A stretch of DNA of 49,891 nucleotides. Source: CALBPI01 sp039821645 (GTDB taxonomy: Bacteria > Pseudomonadota > Gammaproteobacteria > Steroidobacterales > Woeseiaceae). The DNA lies in contig JBCBNU010000016.1 of NCBI GenBank assembly GCA_039821645.1, forward strand, positions 1 through 49,891, in the 5' to 3' direction. A program made the position numbers and the translations under genes. The notes below the pieces were generated by a model that did no database searches, had not been told where the DNA came from, and worked only from the letters and a program-made list of their open reading frames with translations. Below are positions 1 to 8,033 of the stretch, piece after piece (positions within the stretch are counted from its first letter, which is position 1; each line of letters opens with the position of its first letter).

Positions 1-90
1 GGCCTTCTCAAAGCGACCGTAAATCTCGCCGATCAGGTTTTTTTCGACGCCGTCGGGCTTGATGATCGACAGTGTGGTTTCAGTTGCCAT
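1..90 (-). CDS. ndk: Nucleoside diphosphate kinase, N-terminal fragment
   Basis: Thirty codons are visible before the window edge. They read as the N-terminus of nucleoside diphosphate kinase, which moves the gamma phosphate between nucleoside triphosphates and diphosphates in the cytoplasm. The first beta strand and the signature 'SIIKPDGVEKN' are present; K11 is the phosphate-contacting lysine of the family. The catalytic histidine lies outside the window. A good Shine-Dalgarno (GAGGAAAG) sits just upstream of the ATG at 90, and a hairpin at 114-134 separates the gene from iscA. The gene continues off the left edge, so it is partial only because of the window. Confidence 0.9.
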   Translation of the reverse strand, partial: MATETTLSIIKPDGVEKNLIGEIYGRFEKA

Positions 91-113
91 TCTTGCTTTC
101 CTCAAACATAAGC

Positions 114-134
114 AAAACCGGCGTTATCGCCGGC
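114..134 (-). terminator. Intrinsic terminator between iscA and ndk
   Basis: On the minus strand there is a perfect 6-bp GC-rich stem (CCGGCG/CGCCGG, arms 128-133 and 118-123) with a four-base loop, followed by four T. It lies 50 bases after the iscA stop. A second, weaker stem (GGGCG/CGCCC) lies between it and iscA. The short T tract means termination may be partial, with read-through into ndk. Confidence 0.5.
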
Positions 135-183
135 AAAACACTTTGCGTTTTTGAAATCGGGCGCCGCTTTTGACGCCCGCCGA

Positions 184-513
184 TTATTCGTCGACGTTGA
201 AGCTCTCGCCGCACCCGCACTCGCCCGAAGCATTCGGGTTGCTGAAACGGAACATCTCGTTTAATCCGTCCTTGACGAAATCAACCTGCGTTCCGTCGAG
301 CAACGACAAACTGTCATTGTCAACCACGACCTTGATGTCGGATTGCTCAAATACCGTGTCAGTATCCGTCACCGAGTCGGCGTAGTCGATCACATACGAG
401 AAACCGTTGCATCCGGTCTTGCGCACGCCTAACCGGAGGCCTATACCATCACCGCGCCGCGTGATGTGGTCACGTACTCGACTCAAGGCGCTGTCTGTAA
501 GAGAAATACTCAT
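184..513 (-). CDS. iscA: Iron-sulfur cluster carrier protein, IscA/ErpA/HesB family
   Basis: A-type iron-sulfur carrier of 109 residues, which receives clusters or iron and delivers them to apo-enzymes in the cytoplasm. The three family cysteines are all present: C35 in 'TGCNGFSY' and C99 and C101 in 'GECGCGESF', the same spacing as E. coli IscA. Length is normal (about 107). It is the last gene of the trmJ-iscS-unknown-iscA run and is followed by a terminator-like hairpin. No iscU, hscB, hscA or fdx follows, unlike the full E. coli isc operon, so the protein may serve a SUF system or a reduced pathway encoded elsewhere. Assignment to IscA rather than ErpA rests on position beside iscS; sequence alone does not separate them well. 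Confidence 0.88.
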   Translation of the reverse strand: MSISLTDSALSRVRDHITRRGDGIGLRLGVRKTGCNGFSYVIDYADSVTDTDTVFEQSDIKVVVDNDSLSLLDGTQVDFVKDGLNEMFRFSNPNASGECGCGESFNVDE

Positions 514-540
514 CGTGTCATCTCAAATTGATTATTGCGG

Positions 541-888
541 TCAGACCTTCGTGGCCAGCGCTTTTCCCAAGTTATCCGACGCGTCTACCACAACGAGCAG
601 ATCCGCAGCCCAGGAGCGATCCAGTCCGGTCACTGCCTGTAGCGTTGGCAAGTCGACTTCGGTCCATCCGCCTTCGGCAGCCCATTGACGACATAACCAC
701 TCGCAAACAGCAACGACCTCCGGGCCGGCGAACGCGTGAAATCCTGGCGCCACCCGCGACGGCTCGCTCATCATCCCAAATTGTACCGCACAACCTTGCC
801 TTGCGCTGCCGGCCGCGGCTGATATTGCCGACTCAGACACACCCAGATAACGCAGTTCTTCTGAAAAAATGGCGTCGAATTCGGTCAT
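541..888 (-). CDS. Unrecognised 115-residue protein between iscS and iscA
   Basis: I do not recognise this protein. The chosen ATG at 888 lies 2 bases after the iscS stop, which implies translational coupling; an upstream reading frame exists but lies inside iscS. The product is 115 residues, with no signal peptide and no membrane segment, and has three cysteines (C33, C62, C66) and several tryptophans. Its position, directly after iscS and before iscA, is that of the scaffold gene iscU in classical isc operons. IscU is about 128 residues and also has three essential cysteines, but its motifs are not visible here, so homology is not claimed. A role with the desulfurase is inferred only from position and coupling. 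Confidence 0.7.
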   Translation of the reverse strand: MTEFDAIFSEELRYLGVSESAISAAAGSARQGCAVQFGMMSEPSRVAPGFHAFAGPEVVAVCEWLCRQWAAEGGWTEVDLPTLQAVTGLDRSWAADLLVVVDASDNLGKALATKV

Positions 889-890
889 AT

Positions 891-2075
891 TCAAGGGGAA
901 AGCGCACCGGCCAGCGCACGGCAGCGCTTCACGACGTCTTTGAAATGGCGAATGATCGAGTCTACATCCTCCTCGGAGGTGGCCCGGCCCAGCGAGAGTC
1001 TCAGAGACGCTGCTGCCTCCAGGTCTGACAGTCCGAGCGCTTTCAATACGAACGACGGCGACCGATCCCGAGAGTTGCAGGCCGATCCCGCCGACACCGC
1101 AACCGGCGAGATGCCGCGCATCAACGCATCTCCATGCACGCCGTTCACTCTGACATTGACCAGCCACGGCAACCGTTCGTCTCGATGTCCATTGATCGTC
1201 ACACCGTCTGTCGAAAGCAACCCTTCCACAAGATGCTCACCGAGGCCGGTAAGCCGATCGTAGTCACGCTCCAGCCGATCCATGGCAAGCTCTGCCGCTT
1301 TCGCGAACCCAACAATCTGGTGTGTCGCCAGCGTCCCGGGCCTTAACCCGCGCTGCTGACCACCTCCGAACAACAGAGGGGAGATATTGACCCCGGAGCG
1401 AGCACCAAGGTAGAGCACACCCACACCCTTGGGGCCGTAGAACTTGTGACCGGTGAACGAAGCCATGTCGACTCGCGAGGGTAAGCCTCGCACCGGGATC
1501 TTGCCGAACGCCTGCGCCGCATCCACATGGAAGATCGCCTCATGCCCGCTGAGACTCTCTGCATAACCCGCTACATCGTTGATCGTGCCGAGCTCATTGT
1601 TCACCCACATTAGCGACACGAGACGCGTATCGTCGCGTAACGCGGCGCGTAATTGATCAGCACCGATACGTCCCTCGGGGTTCGGCGCCAGCCAGGTTAC
1701 CTCGAATCCGGCACGCTCGAGTTCCTTTACCGGGTCGAGCACCGCCTTGTGTTCAATCTTGCTGGAAACAATATGGCCACGCCCCTTCCCCGCGTACCGT
1801 GCCGCACCGAGAATCGCGAGGTTATCGGCCTCCGTTGCACCGGAGGTCCAGATAATCTCCTCGCTTTGCACACCCAACGCACCGGCAACCGTCTCGGTTG
1901 CCGCTTCCACGGCTTCGCTCGCAGCACGGCCGAAGTAGTGCGTCGTCGAAGAAGGATTCGCAAACGCTTCGTGCGCGATCAGACTCTCATGCATGGCTGC
2001 AGCGACCTCGCCATCGACGGGTGTTGTGGCAGCGTAATCGCAATACACAGGAGCGACCTTGGGCCAACCAAACAC
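891..2075 (-). CDS. iscS: Cysteine desulfurase, IscS/NifS type (short C-terminus)
   Basis: PLP-dependent class V aminotransferase of 394 residues that removes sulfur from cysteine as an enzyme persulfide for iron-sulfur clusters or thiolation. Visible landmarks are the N-terminal 'DYAATTP', H109 in 'KIEHKAV', the PLP lysine K211 in 'TGHKFYGPKG', and the catalytic C333 in 'SAGSACNS'. The start is GTG at 2075, sharing one base with the trmJ stop (TAGTG), so the two genes are coupled. The protein ends at 'ALSP', without the C-terminal extension that carries the IscU-binding region in E. coli IscS (404 residues). This fits the absence of iscU here. IscS versus another NifS-like subgroup cannot be settled without a tree. 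Confidence 0.88.
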   Translation of the reverse strand: MFGWPKVAPVYCDYAATTPVDGEVAAAMHESLIAHEAFANPSSTTHYFGRAASEAVEAATETVAGALGVQSEEIIWTSGATEADNLAILGAARYAGKGRGHIVSSKIEHKAVLDPVKELERAGFEVTWLAPNPEGRIGADQLRAALRDDTRLVSLMWVNNELGTINDVAGYAESLSGHEAIFHVDAAQAFGKIPVRGLPSRVDMASFTGHKFYGPKGVGVLYLGARSGVNISPLLFGGGQQRGLRPGTLATHQIVGFAKAAELAMDRLERDYDRLTGLGEHLVEGLLSTDGVTINGHRDERLPWLVNVRVNGVHGDALMRGISPVAVSAGSACNSRDRSPSFVLKALGLSDLEAAASLRLSLGRATSEEDVDSIIRHFKDVVKRCRALAGALSP

Positions 2076-2803
2076 TACCCCTTCCTCCAGTACTCGGATT
2101 CTAATTGCGCGAACAGGCCCCGGAGAATGTTGACCTCATTCTGATCGGGCTCGGCACGCGACAATAGCCGCCGAATCCTGCGCATCAGATACCGCGGGTT
2201 TTCAGGATTGAGGAATCCGCTCTCCAACGCGATACGTTCGATGTGGTTATATAGATGCTCCAACTCCGCGGCCGTCGCCGGTGGCGAATCTTTGGGTTGC
2301 TGAATCGCAAACTGATCACGCTGCACAAACAACTCGTAGGCAACAACCTGCACTGCCATCGCCAGATTCAGAGAACTGAAGTCGGTGGTGGGAATGGCAA
2401 CGAGCGCGGCGCAGCGGTCCATATCCTCGTTCGATAGTCCGGTCTTTTCGGGTCCAAATACAATCGCAACCGTCGATTGCGCTGATTTCTCAATCGCCGC
2501 TGTAGCCGCCTCTTGCGCAAGCAGCGTGGGCCACGCAATGCTACGACGTCGTGCGCTGGTTCCAATCACCCATCCGCAGTCGGCGACCGCGTCATCCAGC
2601 GAAGAGAAGACCTGCGTATTGTCCAACACGTCGGTAGCGCCCGATGCTCGGGCCACAGCCTGTGCGCTCGGAAATGTCTTGGGATTCACCAACGCAAGAT
2701 CTGCGAGACCCATATTGCGCATTGCTCGGGCTACTGCACCGATGTTGCCCGGATGTGTGGTACCGACCAGCACAATTCGCACCGGCAGAGTTGATTCGCT
2801 CAT
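2075..2803 (-). CDS. trmJ: tRNA (cytidine/uridine-2'-O-)-methyltransferase TrmJ
   Basis: SPOUT-class SAM-dependent methyltransferase of 242 residues that methylates the 2'-O of nucleotide 32 in several tRNAs. The N-terminal 'IVLVGTTHPGNIGAVARAM' and the knot-region motifs 'VFGPEKTGLSNEDMDRC' and 'SSLNLAMAVQVVAYEL' are clear. The start is taken at ATG 2803 ('MSESTLPVRIVLV'), where family homology begins, rather than 14 codons upstream. The gene heads the minus-strand iscS cluster and is divergent from suhB, the same neighbourhood as in E. coli. Its stop overlaps the GTG start of iscS by one base. Confidence 0.92.
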   Translation of the reverse strand: MSESTLPVRIVLVGTTHPGNIGAVARAMRNMGLADLALVNPKTFPSAQAVARASGATDVLDNTQVFSSLDDAVADCGWVIGTSARRRSIAWPTLLAQEAATAAIEKSAQSTVAIVFGPEKTGLSNEDMDRCAALVAIPTTDFSSLNLAMAVQVVAYELFVQRDQFAIQQPKDSPPATAAELEHLYNHIERIALESGFLNPENPRYLMRRIRRLLSRAEPDQNEVNILRGLFAQLESEYWRKG

Positions 2804-2919
2804 GAGGAATACCGTCCAGATCGCACGCAACAAACTCCAATTCATTGCGGGTCTGCTATTCTACCGCCCGCTTGACCCAATCGCGATGCACTGACCATCG
2901 CTGACAGGAACCCACCACA

Positions 2920-3744
2920 ATGCATCCGCTCTTGAACGTCGCCGTTTCCGCTGCCCGCAAAGGCGGCAGCACACTAATTCGTAGCTCCCGGCGCCTTGAG
3001 GAGCTGAACGTCAGCGCCAAAGGTCGCAACGATTTCGTCAGCGATGCCGATCGCGCGGCTGAAGCACGGATTATCGAGGAGATCCGCAAGCACTACCCCG
3101 AGCATGGCATTCTTGCCGAGGAATCCGGTCACGAGCCGGGCAGAGACGATTCGGTGGTATGGATCATCGACCCTCTGGACGGGACCAACAATTTCATCCA
3201 TGGTTTTCCCACCTATGCCGTTTCGATCGGCGTGAAAGTCAACAACCGGCTTTCACAAGGCGTCGTCTACGACCCGATGCGGCAAGAATTATTCACCGCC
3301 TCCCGAGGTGATGGCGCACAACTCGACGGCAAGCGCATACGCGTTAGTGGTCGGGTGCAGCTTAAGGAGTCCCTGATTGGAACAGGCTTCCCTTATCGCG
3401 AGTCACAAACTGCGGGTCTGGACGCCTACCTGTCGCTCTTGTCGTTAGTGCTACAGAACAGCGCGGGAATTCGACGCGCGGGCGCCGCGGCACTCGACTT
3501 GGCGTATGTCGCTGCAGGTCGCCTGGACGCATTCTGGGAGTTCGGCCTCAAATCATGGGACATCGCAGCCGGTGCTCTGCTAATCCGGGAAGCAGGCGGT
3601 ATCGTCAGCGCCATCGATGGCAGCGAGGACTATCTCGATCGAGGTCACGTGCTCGCGGGCTCGCCGAGGATCTACGCCGCTTTGGCGACGCTCCTCGCCA
3701 ACAAATCTCAGAAAGCGATCGAGACGCTCACCGACCTCACTTAG
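2920..3744 (+). CDS. suhB: Inositol-1-monophosphatase SuhB
   Basis: Mg-dependent phosphatase of 274 residues, cytoplasmic; in E. coli SuhB also acts as an accessory factor of the rRNA transcription complex. All metal-binding motifs are intact: E67/E68 in 'LAEESG', D84 and D87 in 'IIDPLDGTNNF', and D214 in 'SWDIAAG'. An AGGA ribosome-binding sequence precedes ATG 2920. It is transcribed away from trmJ, with a 116-base shared promoter region, and ends two bases before the stop of convergent secF. Intact motifs contrast with the degenerate homologue at 41116-42009. Confidence 0.93.
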   Translation: MHPLLNVAVSAARKGGSTLIRSSRRLEELNVSAKGRNDFVSDADRAAEARIIEEIRKHYPEHGILAEESGHEPGRDDSVVWIIDPLDGTNNFIHGFPTYAVSIGVKVNNRLSQGVVYDPMRQELFTASRGDGAQLDGKRIRVSGRVQLKESLIGTGFPYRESQTAGLDAYLSLLSLVLQNSAGIRRAGAAALDLAYVAAGRLDAFWEFGLKSWDIAAGALLIREAGGIVSAIDGSEDYLDRGHVLAGSPRIYAALATLLANKSQKAIETLTDLT

Positions 3745-3746
3745 TC

Positions 3747-4682
3747 TCAAGGCAAATCGTCGAGTCCAGACTCATCAGGCTCCGGCGGCAGCAAGTCCTT
3801 CGCACTTACGTTGAGCCAAAGCGCCACGGCACTCGCTACGTAGATCGACGAGTATGTGCCGACCACGATGCCACAGATCAGCGCAATCGAGAACGAACGC
3901 ACCGCTTCACCACCAAGCACCAGCAACGCCGTCAATACCAGCAGTGTCGTGACACCGGTGATGATGGTCCTTGCCAGCATCTGGTTGATCGAGCGATCAA
4001 TTACACCGGCCGAGTCTTCGCCGCGAATGGACAGGAAGTTCTCGCGAATCCGGTCAAACACCACCACCGTATCGTTCAACGAATAACCCACCACCGCCAA
4101 AACCGCGGCGATCACAGATGCATCGACCTGAAACTGGAACAGCGCAAAAAACCCGACGGTCAAAATGACGTCGTGCACCAGCGCTGCCACCGCACCCAGT
4201 GAAAACCGCCACTGGAAGCGGAACATGATGTACATGAAGATCATGATCAGTACGAAGATCATCGCGAGGCTGCCTGCCTCTGCAACCTCGGCACCAATCT
4301 GTGGGAACACGACAGAGAAACTGCGCTCTTCAACCTTTGAATCAACGCCAGACATGACCGACATCAGTGCGTCGCGCAGCGCGGTGCTATCGCCGCCCTC
4401 TTGCGGCGGGATCCGGACCATGATGTTTTGTCGAGTCCCGAAATAGAGCACTTGCGAGTCAGTATATCCTGCGGACTCGAGTGCATTTCGCACAACCTGA
4501 ACATCGGTCGGTTGGCTAAAGCCCGCTTCGAGTTCAACGCCACCTGTGAACTCGATCCCGAAGTTCAGCCCCTGAGAAAACAACGCAACGATCGATCCGA
4601 CAACCAGAACGGCCGAGACCACCGCCGCTGCGCCGCGTCGCGCCATAAATTTGAAGTGCGTTTCGCGTGACAAAACTCGCAT
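3747..4682 (-). CDS. secF: Protein translocase subunit SecF
   Basis: Inner-membrane subunit of the SecDF complex, which uses the proton motive force to help pull proteins through SecYEG. It has 311 residues, normal for the family. After a first membrane helix comes the 'GIEFTGGVELE' motif of the periplasmic P1 domain, then five membrane helices carrying 'VVGYSLNDTVVVFDRIREN' and the C-terminal 'SSIYVASAVALWL'. The ATG at 4682 lies 2 bases after the secD stop (4685), so the two genes are coupled. Last gene of the queA-tgt-yajC-secD-secF operon, converging on suhB. Confidence 0.94.
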   Translation of the reverse strand: MRVLSRETHFKFMARRGAAAVVSAVLVVGSIVALFSQGLNFGIEFTGGVELEAGFSQPTDVQVVRNALESAGYTDSQVLYFGTRQNIMVRIPPQEGGDSTALRDALMSVMSGVDSKVEERSFSVVFPQIGAEVAEAGSLAMIFVLIMIFMYIMFRFQWRFSLGAVAALVHDVILTVGFFALFQFQVDASVIAAVLAVVGYSLNDTVVVFDRIRENFLSIRGEDSAGVIDRSINQMLARTIITGVTTLLVLTALLVLGGEAVRSFSIALICGIVVGTYSSIYVASAVALWLNVSAKDLLPPEPDESGLDDLP

Positions 4683-4684
4683 GT

Positions 4685-5254
4685 CTACACCGCCAGTTTA
4701 TCGAGCTTCCGCCCGCCGTAGATCAGATTGACCACCGCCCGCGTACCGACGATGGCCGTGAACATCGATGTCGCGATGCCAAGGGCAAGCGTCACAGCAA
4801 ACCCTTTCACAGGGCCCGTACCAAACAGGAACAACACCAAAGCGGCGATAAACGTTGTGATATTGGCATCAGCAATGGACGAGAACGCTTTCTCGTAGCC
4901 AGAGTTGATCGCCGCCTGCACCCCGCTGCCTGCCGCCAACTCCTCGCGAATGCGCTCGAAGATCAGTACGTTTGCATCCACCGCCATACCGACAGTCAAA
5001 ACGATGCCGGCAATGCCTGGCAACGTCAGGGACGCCTGCAGAAGGGACAACGCGCCAACGATCAGCACGAGGTTGGTGAGCAGCGCAAGATTCGCGATCA
5101 GGCCGAACACCCGGTAGTAGATCACCATGAAAATGACCACGGCAAGAAACCCGATCTGGATCGCCTTAAAGCCGCGATCGATGTTGTCCTGACCACGGCT
5201 TGGTCCGATGGTTTGTTGCCCCACAAGGAACACCGGCGCTGCCAGCGCCCCTGT
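4685..5254 (-). CDS. secD: SecD, C-terminal membrane part (downstream of frameshift)
   Basis: This stretch encodes the last ~190 residues of SecD: from 'TGALAAPVFLVGQQTIGPS' through the membrane helices with 'GMAVDANVLIFERIREEL' and the end 'NLIYGGRKLDKLAV'. It reads in a different frame from the N-terminal part at 5166-6497. Removing one A/T from the run of five T at 5254-5258 restores a continuous 603-residue SecD, close to the usual ~615. The only start codon in this frame is a GTG at 5233 without a convincing ribosome-binding site, so independent translation is unlikely. Either the run is a sequencing or assembly error, or the gene is expressed through slippage, or it is truly broken. Confidence 0.9.
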   Translation of the reverse strand, partial: TGALAAPVFLVGQQTIGPSRGQDNIDRGFKAIQIGFLAVVIFMVIYYRVFGLIANLALLTNLVLIVGALSLLQASLTLPGIAGIVLTVGMAVDANVLIFERIREELAAGSGVQAAINSGYEKAFSSIADANITTFIAALVLFLFGTGPVKGFAVTLALGIATSMFTAIVGTRAVVNLIYGGRKLDKLAV

Positions 5255-6497
5255 TTTTAAGAAGCAGCGAGAGATCTTTCGCTTCGTTGGCCGTCAAACC
5301 TGTAATCACGAAATTCGTCGAGAATACGCCGTTGATATTGGCGCGATTGATCACGCGACGCTGTTTGACCGTGCGGAAATTGCCCTCCTCGTCAGGTCCT
5401 ACGCGTTCACTCTCGATATAAAGCACGCCCATGGGGCGCTGCAGGTTTGCCTGTGTGGTCTCCAGCATCCGTTTGCCACCGACACTGTCCAGTCTGACGC
5501 TGACAGAAGGTGACCCGTCGGTAAATCCTGCGCTCGCATCGATGATCTGGTCCCCTGAGGCGATCACCTCGCGTTTCAGCGTCACTTCACCGCGGTTCAC
5601 ACCCCCCTCGATGAACGGGAACGTGTTGCCCTGGGAGGTCGCAGCGCCCGTTTCCACAAGACGGAACTCGAGCGTCGCAGTATTGCCGAGAATTCGAATA
5701 GCCTCGTTCGGATCCTGAATACCAGGCAGCTGCACCACGATCCGTTTCAGCCCCTGACGCTGTATGACTGGCTCAGCAACACCGAGCACGTCGATCCTGT
5801 TGCGAAAGCTGGTCATGTTCTGCTCGATCGCAAAGTTTTGCCGCTCGCGGATCTGCGTCTCGCTGAGACTGACTCTGAGACTGCGCGCATCGGTTTCGCT
5901 AACCACAAGATTGAGATCAATGTCGCGCACGAGACTGCGTGCCGCTGCGAGATCCGCAGCATCTCGAACCTGAACAATGACACTGGTGTTCTGAACGTTT
6001 ACCCGATGCGAGATATCCGCATCACGAAGCACCACTCGGAAATTGTCGCCATAGGCCTTCATCAGGCTCGCAACCGCATCGTCAAGGTCAACCTCATAGA
6101 GCAGGTAGACACCACCGCGCAAATCCAGCCCCAGACTCATCGGCGAGAGGCCAAGCGCCCGCAGCCACGCAGGTTGTTGTGGCGCGAGCGTCTTCGCAAG
6201 ACTCACACCCTCGAGATCGAGCGCCGACAGCTGCTCAAACGCAGCCGACTGGGTATCGATGTCGGTAAATGTGGCGAACAACTTGCCGTCCCGAAGGTAT
6301 TGCTGGTCCGCCGCGGGCGTCACACCCGCTATCGCGCGTTCAACGCGTGCCGCTTCAGATTCATCGAGTGGTGTGCCATCGGCATTGCCGATCTGCAGTG
6401 CGGGTAAGCTGCCGTAAAAATTGGGCAGTGCCGTCAGCAGGCCGAACACAACGACACCAAGCACCAACAAGTGCTTCCAGAGTGGATAACGGTTCAT
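5166..6497 (-). CDS. secD: SecD, N-terminal part (frameshifted at 5254-5258)
   Basis: N-terminal portion of the SecDF translocation motor: first membrane helix (about residues 9-27, 'LLVLGVVVFGLLTALPNFYG'), then the large periplasmic P1 domain with 'LGLDLRGGVYLLYEVD', 'FRNRIDVLGVAEPVIQRQG' and 'VQLPGIQDPNEA'. Homology runs to K414 in 'KDLSLLLK'. The following 29 residues to the stop at 5166 are out of frame and match nothing in SecD. The frame changes at a run of five A on the coding strand; the remaining membrane domain continues at 5254-4685. SecD is normally needed for efficient export and cold growth, so a sequencing error in the A run is the simplest reading. The ATG at 6497 lies 8 bases from yajC. 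Confidence 0.92.
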   Translation of the reverse strand: MNRYPLWKHLLVLGVVVFGLLTALPNFYGSLPALQIGNADGTPLDESEAARVERAIAGVTPAADQQYLRDGKLFATFTDIDTQSAAFEQLSALDLEGVSLAKTLAPQQPAWLRALGLSPMSLGLDLRGGVYLLYEVDLDDAVASLMKAYGDNFRVVLRDADISHRVNVQNTSVIVQVRDAADLAAARSLVRDIDLNLVVSETDARSLRVSLSETQIRERQNFAIEQNMTSFRNRIDVLGVAEPVIQRQGLKRIVVQLPGIQDPNEAIRILGNTATLEFRLVETGAATSQGNTFPFIEGGVNRGEVTLKREVIASGDQIIDASAGFTDGSPSVSVRLDSVGGKRMLETTQANLQRPMGVLYIESERVGPDEEGNFRTVKQRRVINRANINGVFSTNFVITGLTANEAKDLSLLLKNRGAGSAGVPCGATNHRTKPWSGQHRSRL

Positions 6498-6505
6498 GGG
6501 GTTCC

Positions 6506-6838
6506 TCAGGCGGCGTCGACAGTGCCTTTCGGCAGCACCGCCGCAATGGATACTCGCTGGACCTTCAGTGATACATTTGGCGCGAAATCAACCGTGACAA
6601 ACTGCTCGGAAGTCTCGCGAACCACACCGACCAGACCACCGGCGGTCATGATTTCATCGCCGGTCGATACACCTTCAACCAATTCCCGATGTTGCTTCTG
6701 GCGTTTTTGCTGCGGCCGAATCAACAGGAACCAGAACGCGACGAACAGAATGATCATCGGGAGGAAGAACCCCAGTGGGCTCTGCTGGGCGGCAGGCGCG
6801 CCTTGTGCCCAAGCGGTAGGAATCAGGAAATCCATCAT
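6506..6838 (-). CDS. yajC: Preprotein translocase subunit YajC
   Basis: Small inner-membrane protein of 110 residues that associates with SecDF. It has one membrane helix (about residues 26-42, 'MIILFVAFWFLLIRPQQKRQ') followed by the family hallmark 'RPQQKRQKQHRELVEGVSTGDEIMTAGG' region, of which the first half marks the membrane exit and the second a small cytoplasmic domain. Its place between tgt and secD is the conserved one in gammaproteobacteria. Confidence 0.95.
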   Translation of the reverse strand: MMDFLIPTAWAQGAPAAQQSPLGFFLPMIILFVAFWFLLIRPQQKRQKQHRELVEGVSTGDEIMTAGGLVGVVRETSEQFVTVDFAPNVSLKVQRVSIAAVLPKGTVDAA

Positions 6839-6875
6839 GGCTGGTATCTAAATCCGCGGAAAAATGTGGCGCGCA

Positions 6876-8033
6876 TTATGCCACAGTCGCGCGTCCTGCC
6901 TCGTCTGAATCGAGAAATTTCCCGGCGAACTCGGGAAAAACGTCCTGCTCGATCGCCTCGCGGATCCGCGCCATCAGCCTCTGGTAGTAGCGAAGATTAT
7001 GCAACGTGCCAAGCTGCGGCCCGAGCATCTCATTGCACTTGAACAAATGCTTGATGTAGGCGCGCGAGAAGTTTTGGCATGCGTAGCAATCACAGGACTC
7101 ATCGATCGGTCGTGTGTCCTTCTCGAATCTTGCGTTCTTGATCTTGATCGTGCCTTCACTCGTGAAGAAGTAACCGTTGCGGCCGTGGCGCGTCGGCATG
7201 ACACAGTCAAACATGTCCACACCCCTGGCGACCGCCTGCACGATGTCGGAGGGCGTACCCACACCCATAAGGTAGCGCGGTGAGTCACTGGGCATGATCG
7301 GCTGCAAGCCGTCGAGCACTGAGATCCGCTCGGACTCGGACTCGCCGACCGACAATCCGCCAATCGCGTAACCATCAAAGCCGATGTTCTCGAGGCCGAC
7401 CAGCGAACGCCGGCGAAGATCGTCGTACATTCCCCCTTGAACGATCGCGAACAACGCATCGCCGCGTTCAGGCTCGTCGGACTTGAGTGCGTCGAAAGCA
7501 CTGCGGCTGCGAGCAGCCCACCGCAGAGACAACTCCATGGAACGCTCAGCCTCCTTATGCGTCGCCGGATGGGGTGTGCACTCATCGAAAATCATGGTGA
7601 TGTCCGATCCGAGATCGTGCTGCACCTGCATGGATTTCTCCGGGGTCAGCATGATCCGATCACCATTAACCGGGGAGGCGAAGAGCACGCCCTCCTCACT
7701 CAGCTTGCGCAGCTCTGACAGACTGAACACCTGGAAGCCGCCAGAATCGGTCAGGATCGGTCTTTGCCAACCCATGAAATCGTGCAGCGAGCCGTGCTCG
7801 CGAACGACGCTTGTACCCGGTCGCAACATGAGATGGAACGTGTTTCCGAGAATGATTTCAGCACCCAGCGCCTCAACCTCGTCGGGTCGCATCGCCTTGA
7901 CGGTGCCGTATGTGCCCACGGGCATGAACACGGGCGTCTGGATCGTTCCGCGCGCGAAGCTCAACTCGCCACGCCTTGCGCCGCCGCTCGTCTGGTTCAA
8001 AGAGAATTTCAAGTCCTGCCCGCCGGTCGCCAC
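6876..8033 (-). CDS. tgt: tRNA-guanine transglycosylase (queuine tRNA-ribosyltransferase)
   Basis: Exchanges guanine-34 for preQ1 in the wobble position of tRNAs for Tyr, His, Asn and Asp. The TIM-barrel motifs 'MPVGTYGTVKAM' and 'ILGNTFHLMLRPG', the nucleophile region 'VDMFDCVMPTRHGRNG' and the zinc site 'CDCYACQNFSRAYIKHLF' are intact. Two starts are possible: GTG at 8033, giving 385 residues and overlapping queA by 25 bases, or TTG at 8012, which overlaps the queA stop as TTGA and starts at 'KFSL', matching the usual N-terminus ('MKFEL' in E. coli). I favour the second biologically but give the longer frame. Acts right before QueA in queuosine synthesis. Confidence 0.94.
   Translation of the reverse strand: MATGGQDLKFSLNQTSGGARRGELSFARGTIQTPVFMPVGTYGTVKAMRPDEVEALGAEIILGNTFHLMLRPGTSVVREHGSLHDFMGWQRPILTDSGGFQVFSLSELRKLSEEGVLFASPVNGDRIMLTPEKSMQVQHDLGSDITMIFDECTPHPATHKEAERSMELSLRWAARSRSAFDALKSDEPERGDALFAIVQGGMYDDLRRRSLVGLENIGFDGYAIGGLSVGESESERISVLDGLQPIMPSDSPRYLMGVGTPSDIVQAVARGVDMFDCVMPTRHGRNGYFFTSEGTIKIKNARFEKDTRPIDESCDCYACQNFSRAYIKHLFKCNEMLGPQLGTLHNLRYYQRLMARIREAIEQDVFPEFAGKFLDSDEAGRATVA

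Noticed and set aside
889..1167. Longer version of the unknown gene beside iscS
   Set aside because: The upstream part lies entirely inside iscS in another frame; the ATG 2 bases after the iscS stop is the natural start.
5166..5233. Two separate SecD polypeptides from overlapping genes
   Set aside because: The 29-residue tail of the first frame has no SecD similarity, and the only start of the second frame (GTG 5233) lacks a ribosome-binding site; a single-base shift explains both better.
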